A stretch of DNA of 64,000 nt, taken from Paenibacillus puerhi (GTDB taxonomy: Bacteria > Bacillota > Bacilli > Paenibacillales > NBRC-103111). The position numbers were made by a program, and so were the translations under genes. The DNA is taken from NCBI RefSeq assembly GCF_009846885.1, contig NZ_WUWM01000021.1:62001-126000 (forward strand). Direction: 5' to 3'. Each line of letters opens with the position of its first letter. The first letter of the stretch is position 1. The notes below the pieces were generated by a model that saw nothing but the letters and a program-made list of their open reading frames with translations, did not search any database and was not told where the DNA came from. This document shows, piece after piece, positions 19,448-28,183 of the stretch.

Positions 19448-20784
19448 CACTGGCAAGCAGAATTGAGAAAATTCATTGCGGTACGTTCGATGCCGAACAG
19501 TACTGGAGGGATCCGCATCTTGCGAAGCTGCCGGGGCTTACGGATTCGGAAAATTTGCGTATCGTATCGGTTATGGACGAGTTGTTGTTTACCTTTTGCA
19601 GTCCATCTGAAACGCTGATTACCCGTAAAGCGATGAATAGAGCGCACAAGCAGTATTTGGCTGAGATCGGATTCCGGTTTCAGAGCAACTCTTTTGACCT
19701 GGATGGCGAGTTAAAAGAACAGGGGAAAAGCATGCTCCAGCTTTTGTTTGAAACAGATACCGATATGTTTGCACTTGGTAATTTGGCTATGGAGAATGTG
19801 GAGCTGGAGCCGTTTGCAGCGATTCCTTTTACGAGAGAAGCGAGCGAGAGGCACGGCTTCGTCTGCCGGATTCCTGATATGGAGACTATCCGTAAGGTGA
19901 ACACCAAAACTTATTCTACTGAAATGAAAGAGCGGTTGGATCTGCCGAATATCAGCCTCATCGTCAACCATTCTTTTGAGCTTCAGGAAGTAGGTGCGAA
20001 GCTGCTGCGGGAAGGCTCATTTTTAATAAAAGATAACTATGGGGTTTCAGGAAAAGGCAATCTTCTCATCGATTCTCCGAGTATTTTGGAGCGTATCATT
20101 GCTTATACGGCATCCCAGGAAAAGAAGGGAAAGTTCTCGCAATTTGTGGTGGAGCCATATCTGGATAAGCAAACTGATTTCTCCTGCCAATTTGTTATTG
20201 ACGAATACGGAGAATCCCGGATTCTTTCGCTTCAGAAGCTTGCCAATGACGAATTCGCGTATCAGGAATCGTATACGCCGGAACCGGAGTTCGTTGATTT
20301 TCTTGAACGCGCAGGATATTTTGAACTGATGAGGAGTACGGCCGAACAACTGTACCGCGATGGCTATTACGGGCACGTGTGCGTAGATTCTATGCAGCTC
20401 AAAAACGGTGAACTCGTCCCGTTGGTTGAAATCAACGCCAGAAAATCTATGAGTCTCATTAAAAATCAAATGGATCAATATTTGGCCCCTCAGGAGCTGA
20501 AGGGTAATTTACGGTACTATTCGATAACAAGCACGAATGCGGGTCTACAGTTTATAGACCTTCTGACGGGAATGGAAGAAGCGGGAATATTGTATAAACA
20601 GGGACAGCTTGCCGGAATCATCCCCCTTACGGCCAATACATTGACAATCAACCGCAAGCCAGGGAAGCCTTATAAAGGAAGAATCTATGTATCGATGGTC
20701 GGTCAGCATGAGAGTGCCCGCAAAGAGATGCATCAACGTCTTAACAGCTTGTTCGCGGAGCTGTCTCTCCAGGTATTGAACTGA
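19444..20784 (+). CDS. ATP-grasp ligase 1 (BtrJ-like amino-acid:ACP ligase)
   Basis: The 446-residue protein has an ATP-grasp core: a nucleotide-binding lysine region LLREGSFLIKDNYGVSGKGN (about 185-205), the strand FVVEPYLDKQTDFSCQFVID and the metal-binding motif LVEINARKSMS, with the E and N that hold Mg. Such ligases form acyl-phosphates and transfer the acyl group to an amine or thiol. Start and ACP stop overlap by 4 bases. Comparison by eye places it with ATP-grasp enzymes of aminoglycoside side-chain assembly (BtrJ), which load glutamate on an ACP thiol and later add a second glutamate to an amine. A second, clearly different ATP-grasp enzyme is encoded at 26525. Which amino acid is used cannot be read from the sequence. 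Confidence 0.8.
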   Translation: MTLASRIEKIHCGTFDAEQYWRDPHLAKLPGLTDSENLRIVSVMDELLFTFCSPSETLITRKAMNRAHKQYLAEIGFRFQSNSFDLDGELKEQGKSMLQLLFETDTDMFALGNLAMENVELEPFAAIPFTREASERHGFVCRIPDMETIRKVNTKTYSTEMKERLDLPNISLIVNHSFELQEVGAKLLREGSFLIKDNYGVSGKGNLLIDSPSILERIIAYTASQEKKGKFSQFVVEPYLDKQTDFSCQFVIDEYGESRILSLQKLANDEFAYQESYTPEPEFVDFLERAGYFELMRSTAEQLYRDGYYGHVCVDSMQLKNGELVPLVEINARKSMSLIKNQMDQYLAPQELKGNLRYYSITSTNAGLQFIDLLTGMEEAGILYKQGQLAGIIPLTANTLTINRKPGKPYKGRIYVSMVGQHESARKEMHQRLNSLFAELSLQVLN

Positions 20785-20816
20785 TCCCAATTTGGAAAGA
20801 AGCAGGGTGATTGATT

Positions 20817-21917
20817 ATGGGGAAGAAGACGACTATTTTGAGTTCCGGATTTGGCCTTGGTTTTTACATTCCGGCGCTTCTGCTTGAATATCAACTCTGC
20901 GAGCGCCAAGCGCCGGTAGAAGTCGTTGTTTTTGAGAATTACATCGTTCCCCAAAAAAAGGAGAAAATCTCCGATAGCCGTCAAGACTACCACGCCCATT
21001 TTGCTATAGCTCGCGTTGCTCAGAAGATTCCTAAGGATATCCGGGACAGCATTGATTTTGCAGCGGTTGAAGGGCTGCTTTCCGAGTGGGAGCAAGAGCA
21101 AAGACGCGATTTTATCGTGTTCTCGGGTCATTGGATTTATATTCTGGATATGTATGGCCAGCGGGTCGGAAGCCAATCCTTGAACGTTGATTTGCTCTAT
21201 GTCGATGCCGATTTGTCGCCTTCCTGGAAAGGCGTGAAGAAGTTCGTACCCGATTACAGTAGTCGCTATCGCGAGGTATGGCTCTTTGATGCGGCAGCTC
21301 AGGAGGTCCGTTACAGGATTCCGGTTACTGACGAACCGCTTGTCCCTTATGCAATCCGTCCGAATCGCTTTGTTCTTCACGGCGGAGGCTGGGGAATGGG
21401 CACCTATTTAGAGAAGGTTGCAGAACTGGAACGCGAATATCGGCTTGATATTGTCATGTCCAATGAAACCGATTGTGACCTTAACAATTCCAGGCATCGC
21501 TATTGGATGAATGACCCTTTATGGGAAGCATGGGAGAAAGATAAAGCGACTGGCAAGCATATATTTCCGAATATGGGCGAGATCAAAGCTGGGGAAAATC
21601 CCGTTTTTACAAGTCAGGTCAGCCATCACCGTCTGTTTGACATCATCAAAGGAGCCAAGGCTATCATTAGCAAGCCGGGCGGCGCGACTTTAATCGATTC
21701 TCTTTCGTCGGCAACCCCGATTGTTTTCCTTGATCCGTTTGGCCCGCATGAACAAAAAAATGCCGACTTATGGACGCATCTCGGTTTCGGAATTTATTAC
21801 GAACGATGGAAACAATCAGACTTTTCGCTAAAGCTCCTTGAGCCGCTTAGCGAAGCATTAGCTGCGCACAGAGCTGCTTATCCAAGCTATGTGGATTCAC
21901 TATTTGAAAAAAATTGA
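20817..21917 (+). CDS. GT-B type glycosyltransferase
   Basis: The 366-residue protein has an N-terminal Rossmann-like start (TTILSSGFGLGFYIPALLLEYQL) and a C-terminal donor-binding half with HGGGWGMGTYLEKV, KGAKAIISKPGGATLIDSLS and ATPIVFLDPFGPHEQKNADLW. The Gly-rich ...KPGGATLIDSL...P.V.L.P.GPHEQ pattern is that of MGT/MurG-like nucleotide-sugar glycosyltransferases. ATG 20817 has AGGGTGA 6 bases upstream. With CDP-glucose synthesis genes in the same run, the donor may be a CDP-6-deoxysugar and the acceptor a cluster intermediate. No membrane segment is seen, so a cytoplasmic reaction is expected. Confidence 0.75.
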   Translation: MGKKTTILSSGFGLGFYIPALLLEYQLCERQAPVEVVVFENYIVPQKKEKISDSRQDYHAHFAIARVAQKIPKDIRDSIDFAAVEGLLSEWEQEQRRDFIVFSGHWIYILDMYGQRVGSQSLNVDLLYVDADLSPSWKGVKKFVPDYSSRYREVWLFDAAAQEVRYRIPVTDEPLVPYAIRPNRFVLHGGGWGMGTYLEKVAELEREYRLDIVMSNETDCDLNNSRHRYWMNDPLWEAWEKDKATGKHIFPNMGEIKAGENPVFTSQVSHHRLFDIIKGAKAIISKPGGATLIDSLSSATPIVFLDPFGPHEQKNADLWTHLGFGIYYERWKQSDFSLKLLEPLSEALAAHRAAYPSYVDSLFEKN

Positions 21918-21941
21918 AAATATCTAGTGAGGTGGAGAGGT

Positions 21942-23117
21942 ATGCAGCCGAAAAGCAGTGTAGTTATTGATGAAAAGGCTTTTGATATTATGAAACGCAC
22001 GATGAGAAATATGGCGGTTCCGTACCGGGAACGAGTCAAAAATCCGAAATATAGAACGCCGGTTCCCGAGTCAATTGGAATTAAGCTGACCAACCGCTGT
22101 AATTTACGCTGTATTCACTGCTTCCAATGGAATGAGGACGGTTACCATCATGCGATGGATAAAGAGGAGCAGAACAAGGATATCGATCTGGATGTGTTCC
22201 GCAGAATCATGGAGGAAACCTCCGAAGCTAAATCCCGCTTGTATTTGTGGGGTGGGGAACCGATGTTTCATAAGCAATTCGATCAAATTCTGGAGATGCT
22301 TGCCGCCGATCGGCGGGAAATGACGATCTGCAGCAACGGTTTACTGCTCGACAAATATTTGGACGACATCGTTAAAATTTCTCCGGGGCTTGAGCTCTTG
22401 ATCGCCGTGGAAGGTCTTGAAGCGGAGCATGATTTCATCCGGGGCAAAGGCACCTTTGCGAAAACGATGCAGCAAATCGAGCGTTTGGTTGAGCTGCGGG
22501 AGCAGGGGATTTATAAAGGGCGCATTTCTGTTCATTCTGTCATCAACGACAGCATGATTCCCAAGCTCTATGAATTGCTTGAATACTTCGAATCATTAAA
22601 TCTGGATCTCGTCATTCTCTGTTTTCCATGGTACATCTCCAAGGAAACTTCTGTGCAGATGGATAGCTATTTCACGGAAAAGTTCAGTTGGCTGCGCAAG
22701 CTGGATGAGAGTCAAATCAATTCCTGGCATGCTTTTAAATACCAGATGAATCCTGAGCACGTGGATTCTCTAATCGGAGCCTTGCAGCGCATTAACGATC
22801 GCGTATGGAATATCCGCGTTCGCTACCAACCGGGCCTTGATTATGATGAAATTCAGCAATTCGTGCGCGGTGAAGCGATGACAAGCCGTTGTGCGACTAC
22901 TTGCATGGCTTTGTCCACAAGGTTGGATGTTTTGCCTACAGGCGAAGTAACGGCTTGTAAGTTTTTTTCGGAATTTACGGTCGGTAATTTGAAGGAACAG
23001 GGATTGCAGGAGATTTGGGATTCGGAGAAATATGATCGTATTCGTGAAATCATTAATGTGGAAGGATTGACGCCGGCATGCTCCAAGTGCAGTGTGTTGT
23101 ATTTACACGGTATTTGA
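21942..23117 (+). CDS. Radical SAM enzyme with C-terminal SPASM/twitch-type cluster region
   Basis: The 391-residue protein has the radical SAM motif CNLRCIHC (C53, C57, C60) directly after a beta strand, GGEP in YLWGGEPMF, and a C-terminal region with further cysteines (CATTCMA, EVTACKFF, TPACSKCS) that can hold an auxiliary iron-sulfur cluster, plus the common GNL...IWDSEKYDRIR segment. ATG 21942 follows GGTGGAGAGG; the GTG at 21927 lies within that site. Family members include peptide maturases and sugar or cyclitol dehydrogenases such as BtrN of butirosin synthesis. In this cluster a dehydrogenase or epimerase acting on a sugar or amino-acyl intermediate is the best guess. It abuts the oxidoreductase gene with 7 bases between. 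Confidence 0.85.
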   Translation: MQPKSSVVIDEKAFDIMKRTMRNMAVPYRERVKNPKYRTPVPESIGIKLTNRCNLRCIHCFQWNEDGYHHAMDKEEQNKDIDLDVFRRIMEETSEAKSRLYLWGGEPMFHKQFDQILEMLAADRREMTICSNGLLLDKYLDDIVKISPGLELLIAVEGLEAEHDFIRGKGTFAKTMQQIERLVELREQGIYKGRISVHSVINDSMIPKLYELLEYFESLNLDLVILCFPWYISKETSVQMDSYFTEKFSWLRKLDESQINSWHAFKYQMNPEHVDSLIGALQRINDRVWNIRVRYQPGLDYDEIQQFVRGEAMTSRCATTCMALSTRLDVLPTGEVTACKFFSEFTVGNLKEQGLQEIWDSEKYDRIREIINVEGLTPACSKCSVLYLHGI

Positions 23118-23124
23118 TCGCTGT

Positions 23125-24117
23125 ATGATAACTAATAAAAACATTGGCGTCATCGGTTGTGCGGCAATCATGCCCCGAGTTCTTATCGATCCTGTGAAGC
23201 ATATTGAACACCTGCGTGTATATGGGGTTTCCAGTCGGACGAGGAGCAAAGCGGGAGCTTATGCGAAAGAATACGGCATACCCGTTGTCTTTGACAGTTA
23301 TGAAGCTCTTTTGGCCAGTCCTGATATCGATTTTGTATATATTTTGTTGTGCAATGATTTGCACGCGGAATGGATCGTAAAAGCGATTGAGGCCGATAAG
23401 CATGTACTTGTGGAGAAACCGTTATGTTTAAACAGCAAAGAAGCAGCCCGAATCAAACAAGCGTATGATCAAGGACGTGTTCATGTACTGGAAGGTTTAA
23501 TGGTGCAGCATCATCCGTGGCAGCAAGCGGTAAAGGAGCTCATAGAGACCAGAACGTACGGTACGCTGCGAAGAATTGAGTCTTTGATCAGCTTTTTGCC
23601 TAAGGAATCTTTCCAGACCAATTACCGCAGCTTTCCGGAACGGGGGGGCGGTTCCTTCTTCGATTTGGGCTGTTATTGGCTGCAATTTCTACAGTCTGTT
23701 GTCGGGCTCGGACCCGAGGCATACAAGGGCCGCTCGTCGTTTGACGGTCCGAACGGTTCCGACTGGACATTTCACGCGGAGTTGCAGTACGCTAACGGCG
23801 TACATGCCGGGTTGACCACTTCGTTCGAAATGCCTTACAAAGCGGCACATACGCTCTACTTTGATGATGCGATCGTCAAGATGGAAGATTTCTTTCGCGC
23901 CAATCTCGGAGCTTACAAAGTTTTCTTGAAGGTGACCGACTTGCGCACGAATGAAACTAGTAAAATATCGTTCGAGCCGGAAAACTATTATGTGAATCAG
24001 CTTAACTTCTTTAGCGATGTGATTGACGGGTTGAAGCCTAACGTTTCGCTTGAATCATCCTTTGAACGAATTATATGGCAGGAGAACGTGTACCAATCAG
24101 CTCGGCAGCCGGTGTAA
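23125..24117 (+). CDS. Gfo/Idh/MocA-family oxidoreductase
   Basis: The 330-residue NAD(P)-dependent enzyme has an N-terminal Rossmann fold (NIGVIGCAAIMPRVL) and the signature VLVEKPLCLN with catalytic K98, followed by the typical GGGSFFDLGCYWLQFL segment. Such enzymes oxidise or reduce sugar or cyclitol hydroxyls, including 3-ketoreduction in deoxysugar pathways. ATG 23125 gives the standard N-terminus, but its ribosome-binding site is weak; upstream in-frame GTG 23092 inside the radical SAM gene is less likely. It could act on the keto-deoxysugar made by the dehydratase at 29279 or on the radical SAM product. Confidence 0.88.
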   Translation: MITNKNIGVIGCAAIMPRVLIDPVKHIEHLRVYGVSSRTRSKAGAYAKEYGIPVVFDSYEALLASPDIDFVYILLCNDLHAEWIVKAIEADKHVLVEKPLCLNSKEAARIKQAYDQGRVHVLEGLMVQHHPWQQAVKELIETRTYGTLRRIESLISFLPKESFQTNYRSFPERGGGSFFDLGCYWLQFLQSVVGLGPEAYKGRSSFDGPNGSDWTFHAELQYANGVHAGLTTSFEMPYKAAHTLYFDDAIVKMEDFFRANLGAYKVFLKVTDLRTNETSKISFEPENYYVNQLNFFSDVIDGLKPNVSLESSFERIIWQENVYQSARQPV

Positions 24118-24149
24118 TCGTCCGGTCCGGAAAGGATGACGGAGCATAG

Positions 24150-24263
24150 ATGTCCATTGTTGTTCGGAATTTATCCAAAACATTCAGCTTCCGGAAATTT
24201 ATTTGGGGTTTGATTGCCCCTGCTTTGTTTTTACTGATCATACGAGTGATTTGGAAATTTTAG
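24150..24263 (+). CDS. Short membrane-peptide ORF, possibly a gene remnant
   Basis: ATG 24150 preceded by GGAG encodes 37 residues. The first 12, MSIVVRNLSKTF, look like the start of an ABC ATPase, but the rest (FIWGLIAPALFLLIIRVIW) is one hydrophobic segment. It lies between the oxidoreductase and cytidylyltransferase genes. It may be a small membrane peptide or, more likely, a fused remnant of a lost transporter gene. Confidence 0.3.
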   Translation: MSIVVRNLSKTFSFRKFIWGLIAPALFLLIIRVIWKF

Positions 24264-24303
24264 GTAAGGAACTATACCAGTGCGAGCAGTTGAGGTGAGA
24301 GGA

Positions 24304-25083
24304 ATGGGAAGAATGCCTAAGGTAGTTCTTTTGTGCGGTGGCTTTGGCACCAGATTGAGCGAAGAAACAGTCATAACGCCGAAGCCTATGGTGGAAATCG
24401 GGAATATCCCGATCATGTGCCACATTATGAATATTTACAGCCATTTCGGGTTTAAGGAATTTTTTGTGGCTCTCGGTTATAAAGGTGAAGTGATCAAACA
24501 GTATTTTTTAAATTTTCCTTATTATCAAAGTGATTTTACGATCCGGATGGCGGATTCGAGCGTTCAGGTGACCGAGAGCCGTTGTAAAGACTGGATTGTC
24601 CATTTAAGCGATACCGGCTTGCACACGACAACCGGCGGACGGTTGTATCGACTTCGGGAACAACTGAAGGGGGAAACCTTCATGATGACTTATGGCGATG
24701 GCGTCAGCGACGTAAACCTGCGGGCACTGCTTGATTTTCATTATTCACACGGCAAACTGGCAACGGTTACGACGGTTAAACCGAGAGGCCGCTTCGGCAC
24801 ATTAAGCTTCGACGGTACTACAGTGACAGGGTTTAAGGAGAAGGAACCCGCTGAGGATAGCTGGATTAACGGCGGCTTCTTTGTTTTTGAACCGGGGGTC
24901 TTAGATTACCTGCTGGACGATCAAACCCAACTTGAAGGAGAGGTATTGGGGCGTTTGGCGCAAGACAACCAATTGGTCGCCTATAGACATGAAGGCTTCT
25001 GGGACTGCATGGACACACTTCGAGACAAGCGTTATCTGGAGAGCTTGTGGGAACGGGGAGACGCCCCTTGGAAGTTGGCTTAA
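24304..25083 (+). CDS. rfbF: Glucose-1-phosphate cytidylyltransferase
   Basis: The enzyme makes CDP-glucose from CTP and glucose-1-phosphate, the entry to CDP-6-deoxysugars. The 259-residue length equals the family norm. The N-terminal nucleotide-binding motif LLCGGFGTRLSEET and K-P-M-V-E-I-G (ITPKPMVEIGNIPIM) are present, followed by the typical HFGFKEFFVALGYKGEVIKQYF segment, the acidic motif YGDGVSDV and the C-terminal EGFWDCMDTLRDK. ATG 24304 follows GAGGTGA at 5 bases; GTG 24280 is also in frame. The partner dehydratase is encoded at 29279, at the end of the cluster, so the pathway is split across the operon. Confidence 0.95.
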   Translation: MGRMPKVVLLCGGFGTRLSEETVITPKPMVEIGNIPIMCHIMNIYSHFGFKEFFVALGYKGEVIKQYFLNFPYYQSDFTIRMADSSVQVTESRCKDWIVHLSDTGLHTTTGGRLYRLREQLKGETFMMTYGDGVSDVNLRALLDFHYSHGKLATVTTVKPRGRFGTLSFDGTTVTGFKEKEPAEDSWINGGFFVFEPGVLDYLLDDQTQLEGEVLGRLAQDNQLVAYRHEGFWDCMDTLRDKRYLESLWERGDAPWKLA

Positions 25084-25119
25084 TGAAAAAATAACAGATT
25101 CCACAAGGGAGGTGCATGG

Positions 25120-26385
25120 ATGACTCTGGCAATGCCAACGGAGCTTGATGATCATAAAATGAAGCAGATCATTGATAGGTATGGGACGCCGCTTTATCTT
25201 TATGACGCATCGATCGTCAAACGGAAACTGGATGCTCTTCGATCCTGTTTTCCGCAAAGAACGGAAATCTTTTATTCATTCAAATGCAACCCACTTCTCG
25301 GGATCGCTCAATTATTAAGAAAGAACGGATGCAGGGTCGAGGTTGCTTCAGGGGGTGAATTAACAGCCGCTTTGGCAGCCGGCTTTGAACCTGGGCATAT
25401 CGTATTTACAAGTCCCGGAAAAACGGAAGAGGAATTGCGATTGGCCATTCTGCATGGCATCTATAGTATTAACGTGGAAAATCTTGAAGAGATCGAAATC
25501 GTTCAGAAACTGGCGGAGTTGCAGGGCAAGACAGTCGATATTTCGATTCGAATCAATCCGGAAGTTCAGCAGCATGCGGCCAGTATCAAAATGTCCGGTG
25601 TGTCTTCGCAATTCGGGTTGGATGAAAGGCTGCTGCCCGAAGCGATCGACTCGGCTCTTCGTTTATCGCGTGTTCGGTTAATTGGCTTTCAGATTTATCT
25701 CGGAACCCAAATTTTGCAGGCGGATGCGATCATCCGCCATTTCGAGGATACGATCAAGCTGGCGCTGGCGTATGTCGAGCGTTATGAGCTGGATTTGGAG
25801 TTTCTGGACATAGGCGGAGGCTTTGGGATTCCCTATTTTCCAAATGAGACAGCATTGGATCTAGCAGTCTTAAAGCAAGGAATTGCTGAGGTTTGGAAGC
25901 AATATGGAAACAAGCTGGCCAACACGCGAATTGCTGTGGAAAGCGGCCGATTTCTGATGGCGGAATCAGGAGTTTTCATTACGAAAGTTTTATACAAAAA
26001 GGAAAGCAAAGGAAGCACGTATCTAATCTGTGATGGAGGTTCCCATCAGCATGCTTCATCCGCCTTTCTGGGCCGTTACATTCGCAGTAATTTTCCTATG
26101 CGGGTACTTGGGAAGATTGGTGAAGGGGAAGAAGTAACGGTTACTGGGCAGCTATGCACGTCGACCGATATACTCGGGAACAAAGTGAAGCTGCCAAAAG
26201 CTGAACGTGGAGATATGATCGTTATCGAAAAATCGGGCGCTTACGGGTTGACGCATAGCCCAGTCCTATTTTTAAGCCATCCGTTGCCTGCAGAAGTATT
26301 GGTAGAAGAGGGACACAGTTATCTTTTGCGAGAGCGCGGGGAATATGGCGATTTTTTAAACGGCCAGCATCCCATTTCTCAGTAA
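25120..26385 (+). CDS. PLP-dependent decarboxylase, BtrK/LysA type
   Basis: The 421-residue fold-III decarboxylase has the PLP lysine K55 in YSFKCNP, the Gly-rich phosphate-binding loop DIGGGFGIPY, ESGRFLM, the active-site cysteine C346 in GQLCTSTD, and SGAYG near the C-terminus. This set is shared by diaminopimelate decarboxylase and by enzymes such as BtrK, which decarboxylates a glutamyl group held on an ACP. Two acyl carrier proteins, two ATP-grasp ligases and a BtrH-like protein nearby make an ACP-bound amino-acyl substrate more likely than free diaminopimelate. AAGGGAGG precedes ATG 25120. Confidence 0.88.
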   Translation: MTLAMPTELDDHKMKQIIDRYGTPLYLYDASIVKRKLDALRSCFPQRTEIFYSFKCNPLLGIAQLLRKNGCRVEVASGGELTAALAAGFEPGHIVFTSPGKTEEELRLAILHGIYSINVENLEEIEIVQKLAELQGKTVDISIRINPEVQQHAASIKMSGVSSQFGLDERLLPEAIDSALRLSRVRLIGFQIYLGTQILQADAIIRHFEDTIKLALAYVERYELDLEFLDIGGGFGIPYFPNETALDLAVLKQGIAEVWKQYGNKLANTRIAVESGRFLMAESGVFITKVLYKKESKGSTYLICDGGSHQHASSAFLGRYIRSNFPMRVLGKIGEGEEVTVTGQLCTSTDILGNKVKLPKAERGDMIVIEKSGAYGLTHSPVLFLSHPLPAEVLVEEGHSYLLRERGEYGDFLNGQHPISQ

Positions 26386-26524
26386 ATGCTTACGAAGAGA
26401 ATTCAATCATACCACGTAAAGGAGATAAGCGGGAAGGTGGTCGGACGCTTGATAGGGATTACCCCCTTCGCATCCTAGCGTTATCCTCTCATGACTGAGG
26501 TCATGAGTATCCCGCACTAAATGT
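26386..26524. other. Short gap before the second ATP-grasp gene
   Basis: These 139 bases hold a small hairpin (CTCATGAC with GTCATGAG, around 26489-26508) without a T-run and no convincing ribosome-binding site for the following gene. The hairpin may influence translation of the ATP-grasp gene. Confidence 0.3.
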
Positions 26525-27895
26525 ATGCGAGAAACATCCTCTTTACTACGGTTGCTCACTACCGATCGGCATGAAGGAACTATAGTATGGCTTTGCAACA
26601 TCGGTGCAGAGAAATATTGGCATCTGCAAACGAAGGGCATTGCCGACAGGGAAGAAGACCGAATTGTGAACCGGATTGAGGAAATGAACCTTCTGCTTTG
26701 CCGTAAGCAGGATGTGCTCATTTTACGCGAACAGCCCGATGCTGCGTATTTGTCAGAGCTGAGACGATTGGGATTCGAGGTTCCCCGTATCTTAACGGTA
26801 CAGGCAGCGGACTTCTACACACCTATTTCCGAGCTTGTTTTGAAGGATGAAGCTATTCTGCAAGCTTTGTGCGAACTGGCGCTTGAACGGAGATCCGTGT
26901 TTTTCATGCCTTATGCTGTAACGAATCTCGAGGAAGAAATTGCCAATGCTTGCGGGCTGACATTAATTGGCCCACCGTCGAACTTGGCTGCAAAAATTAA
27001 CGATAAAATTTTTAACAAGAAAATGGCCGAGGAACTTGGATTTCCCACCTGCAAGGGAGTTGTTTGCGAGACGTTTGAAGAGCTGCGGGAACAGTATCCC
27101 GTTCTGAAAAGCTTCGGGAAAAAAATCATCATAAAGGAGCCGTATTCAGCCTCGGGAAAAGGGTTGTATGTCCTAGAAACCGATGAACAATGGGGGGCGC
27201 TGCTGACACGGCTGTCACGTTTTGCACATCGACGTCCGGAGCATCCATGGATTATGGAACAATGGCTGGAAAAAACTGCGGATGTCAATGTTCAGATTTT
27301 TGTTGATCTAGACGGCACAGTCGATGTCTTTTCCATCAAACGGCAAATACTGAACGGAACCGTTTATATGGGTTCCCAAATGCCGCCGGATTTGGAACAC
27401 GATGTGATCGAATCATTCCTGGGGTACGGCCGAGCCATCGGAAGTTATTTACACAATCTCGGTTATCGCGGGATCGCTGGGATAGACTCTATTATTACAG
27501 AGGATGGCGTCATTATTCCATTAATTGAAATCAACGGCCGCTTTACTCTGTCAACCTATCTTTCATTTATTTCGTATGTTCTTGGCGATAATAAGAAGGT
27601 GTATTCGCGGTATTTTCGTGTATGTACTAGTTTACAAATAGATTATTCCATATTGAAAAAGAGGCTAGAGGATGACAAACTGCTATACCATCCTGAAACT
27701 GGTGAAGGTGTAATTATTTATACCGCAGGTTCACTGCCTTATGTTGCAATCGGTGGAGAAAATCGTTTCATGGGAAGGGTATTTGCTCTTGTTGTAGCTA
27801 AAGATTGGGCGGAGGTGGAAACGCTAGCCGTATTACTGGACCGGACCGTAAATGGACTAACGGAAATGATAGAGGTCACGAATCATTCTAACTGA
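26525..27895 (+). CDS. ATP-grasp ligase 2 (carboxylate-amine or carboxylate-thiol ligase)
   Basis: The 456-residue protein has an ATP-grasp core: INDKIFNKKMAEELGFPTCKG, the nucleotide-binding KKIIIKEPYSASGKGLYVL (about 200-218), EHPWIMEQWLEKTADVNVQIF and the metal-binding PLIEINGRFTLS. The N-terminal 110 residues form the usual pre-grasp domain. It differs clearly from the ligase at 19444, so the cluster can load or couple two acyl units. The start codon ATG 26525 has only a weak upstream site. It is followed by an ACP gene 17 bases downstream, mirroring the ACP-ligase pair at 19184-20784. Confidence 0.82.
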   Translation: MRETSSLLRLLTTDRHEGTIVWLCNIGAEKYWHLQTKGIADREEDRIVNRIEEMNLLLCRKQDVLILREQPDAAYLSELRRLGFEVPRILTVQAADFYTPISELVLKDEAILQALCELALERRSVFFMPYAVTNLEEEIANACGLTLIGPPSNLAAKINDKIFNKKMAEELGFPTCKGVVCETFEELREQYPVLKSFGKKIIIKEPYSASGKGLYVLETDEQWGALLTRLSRFAHRRPEHPWIMEQWLEKTADVNVQIFVDLDGTVDVFSIKRQILNGTVYMGSQMPPDLEHDVIESFLGYGRAIGSYLHNLGYRGIAGIDSIITEDGVIIPLIEINGRFTLSTYLSFISYVLGDNKKVYSRYFRVCTSLQIDYSILKKRLEDDKLLYHPETGEGVIIYTAGSLPYVAIGGENRFMGRVFALVVAKDWAEVETLAVLLDRTVNGLTEMIEVTNHSN

Positions 27896-27912
27896 AAGGG
27901 TTTGATGAAATC

Positions 27913-28167
27913 ATGGTAACGGTGGAAAATCATGAACTTGTGGAGATCGTATCGACTGTTCTGAAGAATGCGGAGTTAGAGTTGGATCATATTGAAGAAC
28001 ATACAGATTTGAGAAACTTCAATCTCAGTTCTATCACTGCGATCGAGCTGATCGTGGCAGTGGAAGAACGGTTTGGCATCATTATACCAGAGGATGACTT
28101 ATCTATTGAGAATGTCAATACGATTAACAAGCTGAGGCATCTCGTCTTGAAAAATACCACTAATTGA
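27913..28167 (+). CDS. Acyl carrier protein 2
   Basis: The 84-residue carrier protein has helix I (ELVEIVSTVLKNAEL), then the prosthetic-group site in NFNLSSITAIELIVAVEERFG. The expected D/E-S-L/M is replaced by S-S-I, so S40 is the probable phosphopantetheine serine, and the residue before it is Ser instead of an acidic residue. The C-terminal part IIPEDDLSIENVNTINKLRHLV fits the ACP fold. It sits between ATP-grasp ligase 2 and the BtrH-like gene with short gaps (17 and 16 bases). The two ACPs of the cluster share little sequence beyond the fold, which suggests separate partners. Confidence 0.85.
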   Translation: MVTVENHELVEIVSTVLKNAELELDHIEEHTDLRNFNLSSITAIELIVAVEERFGIIIPEDDLSIENVNTINKLRHLVLKNTTN

Positions 28168-28183
28168 CCAGAGGAGTGGGCGC

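Noticed and set aside
25120..26385. Calling this gene lysA (diaminopimelate decarboxylase for lysine synthesis)
   Set aside because: The active-site set is shared, but the surroundings (ACPs, ATP-grasp ligases, BtrH-like protein) point to a carrier-bound substrate as for BtrK, so no lysA symbol is given.
26489..26508. CTCATGAC/GTCATGAG hairpin as a terminator before the second ATP-grasp gene
   Set aside because: It has no T-run, and the genes on both sides belong to the same cluster.
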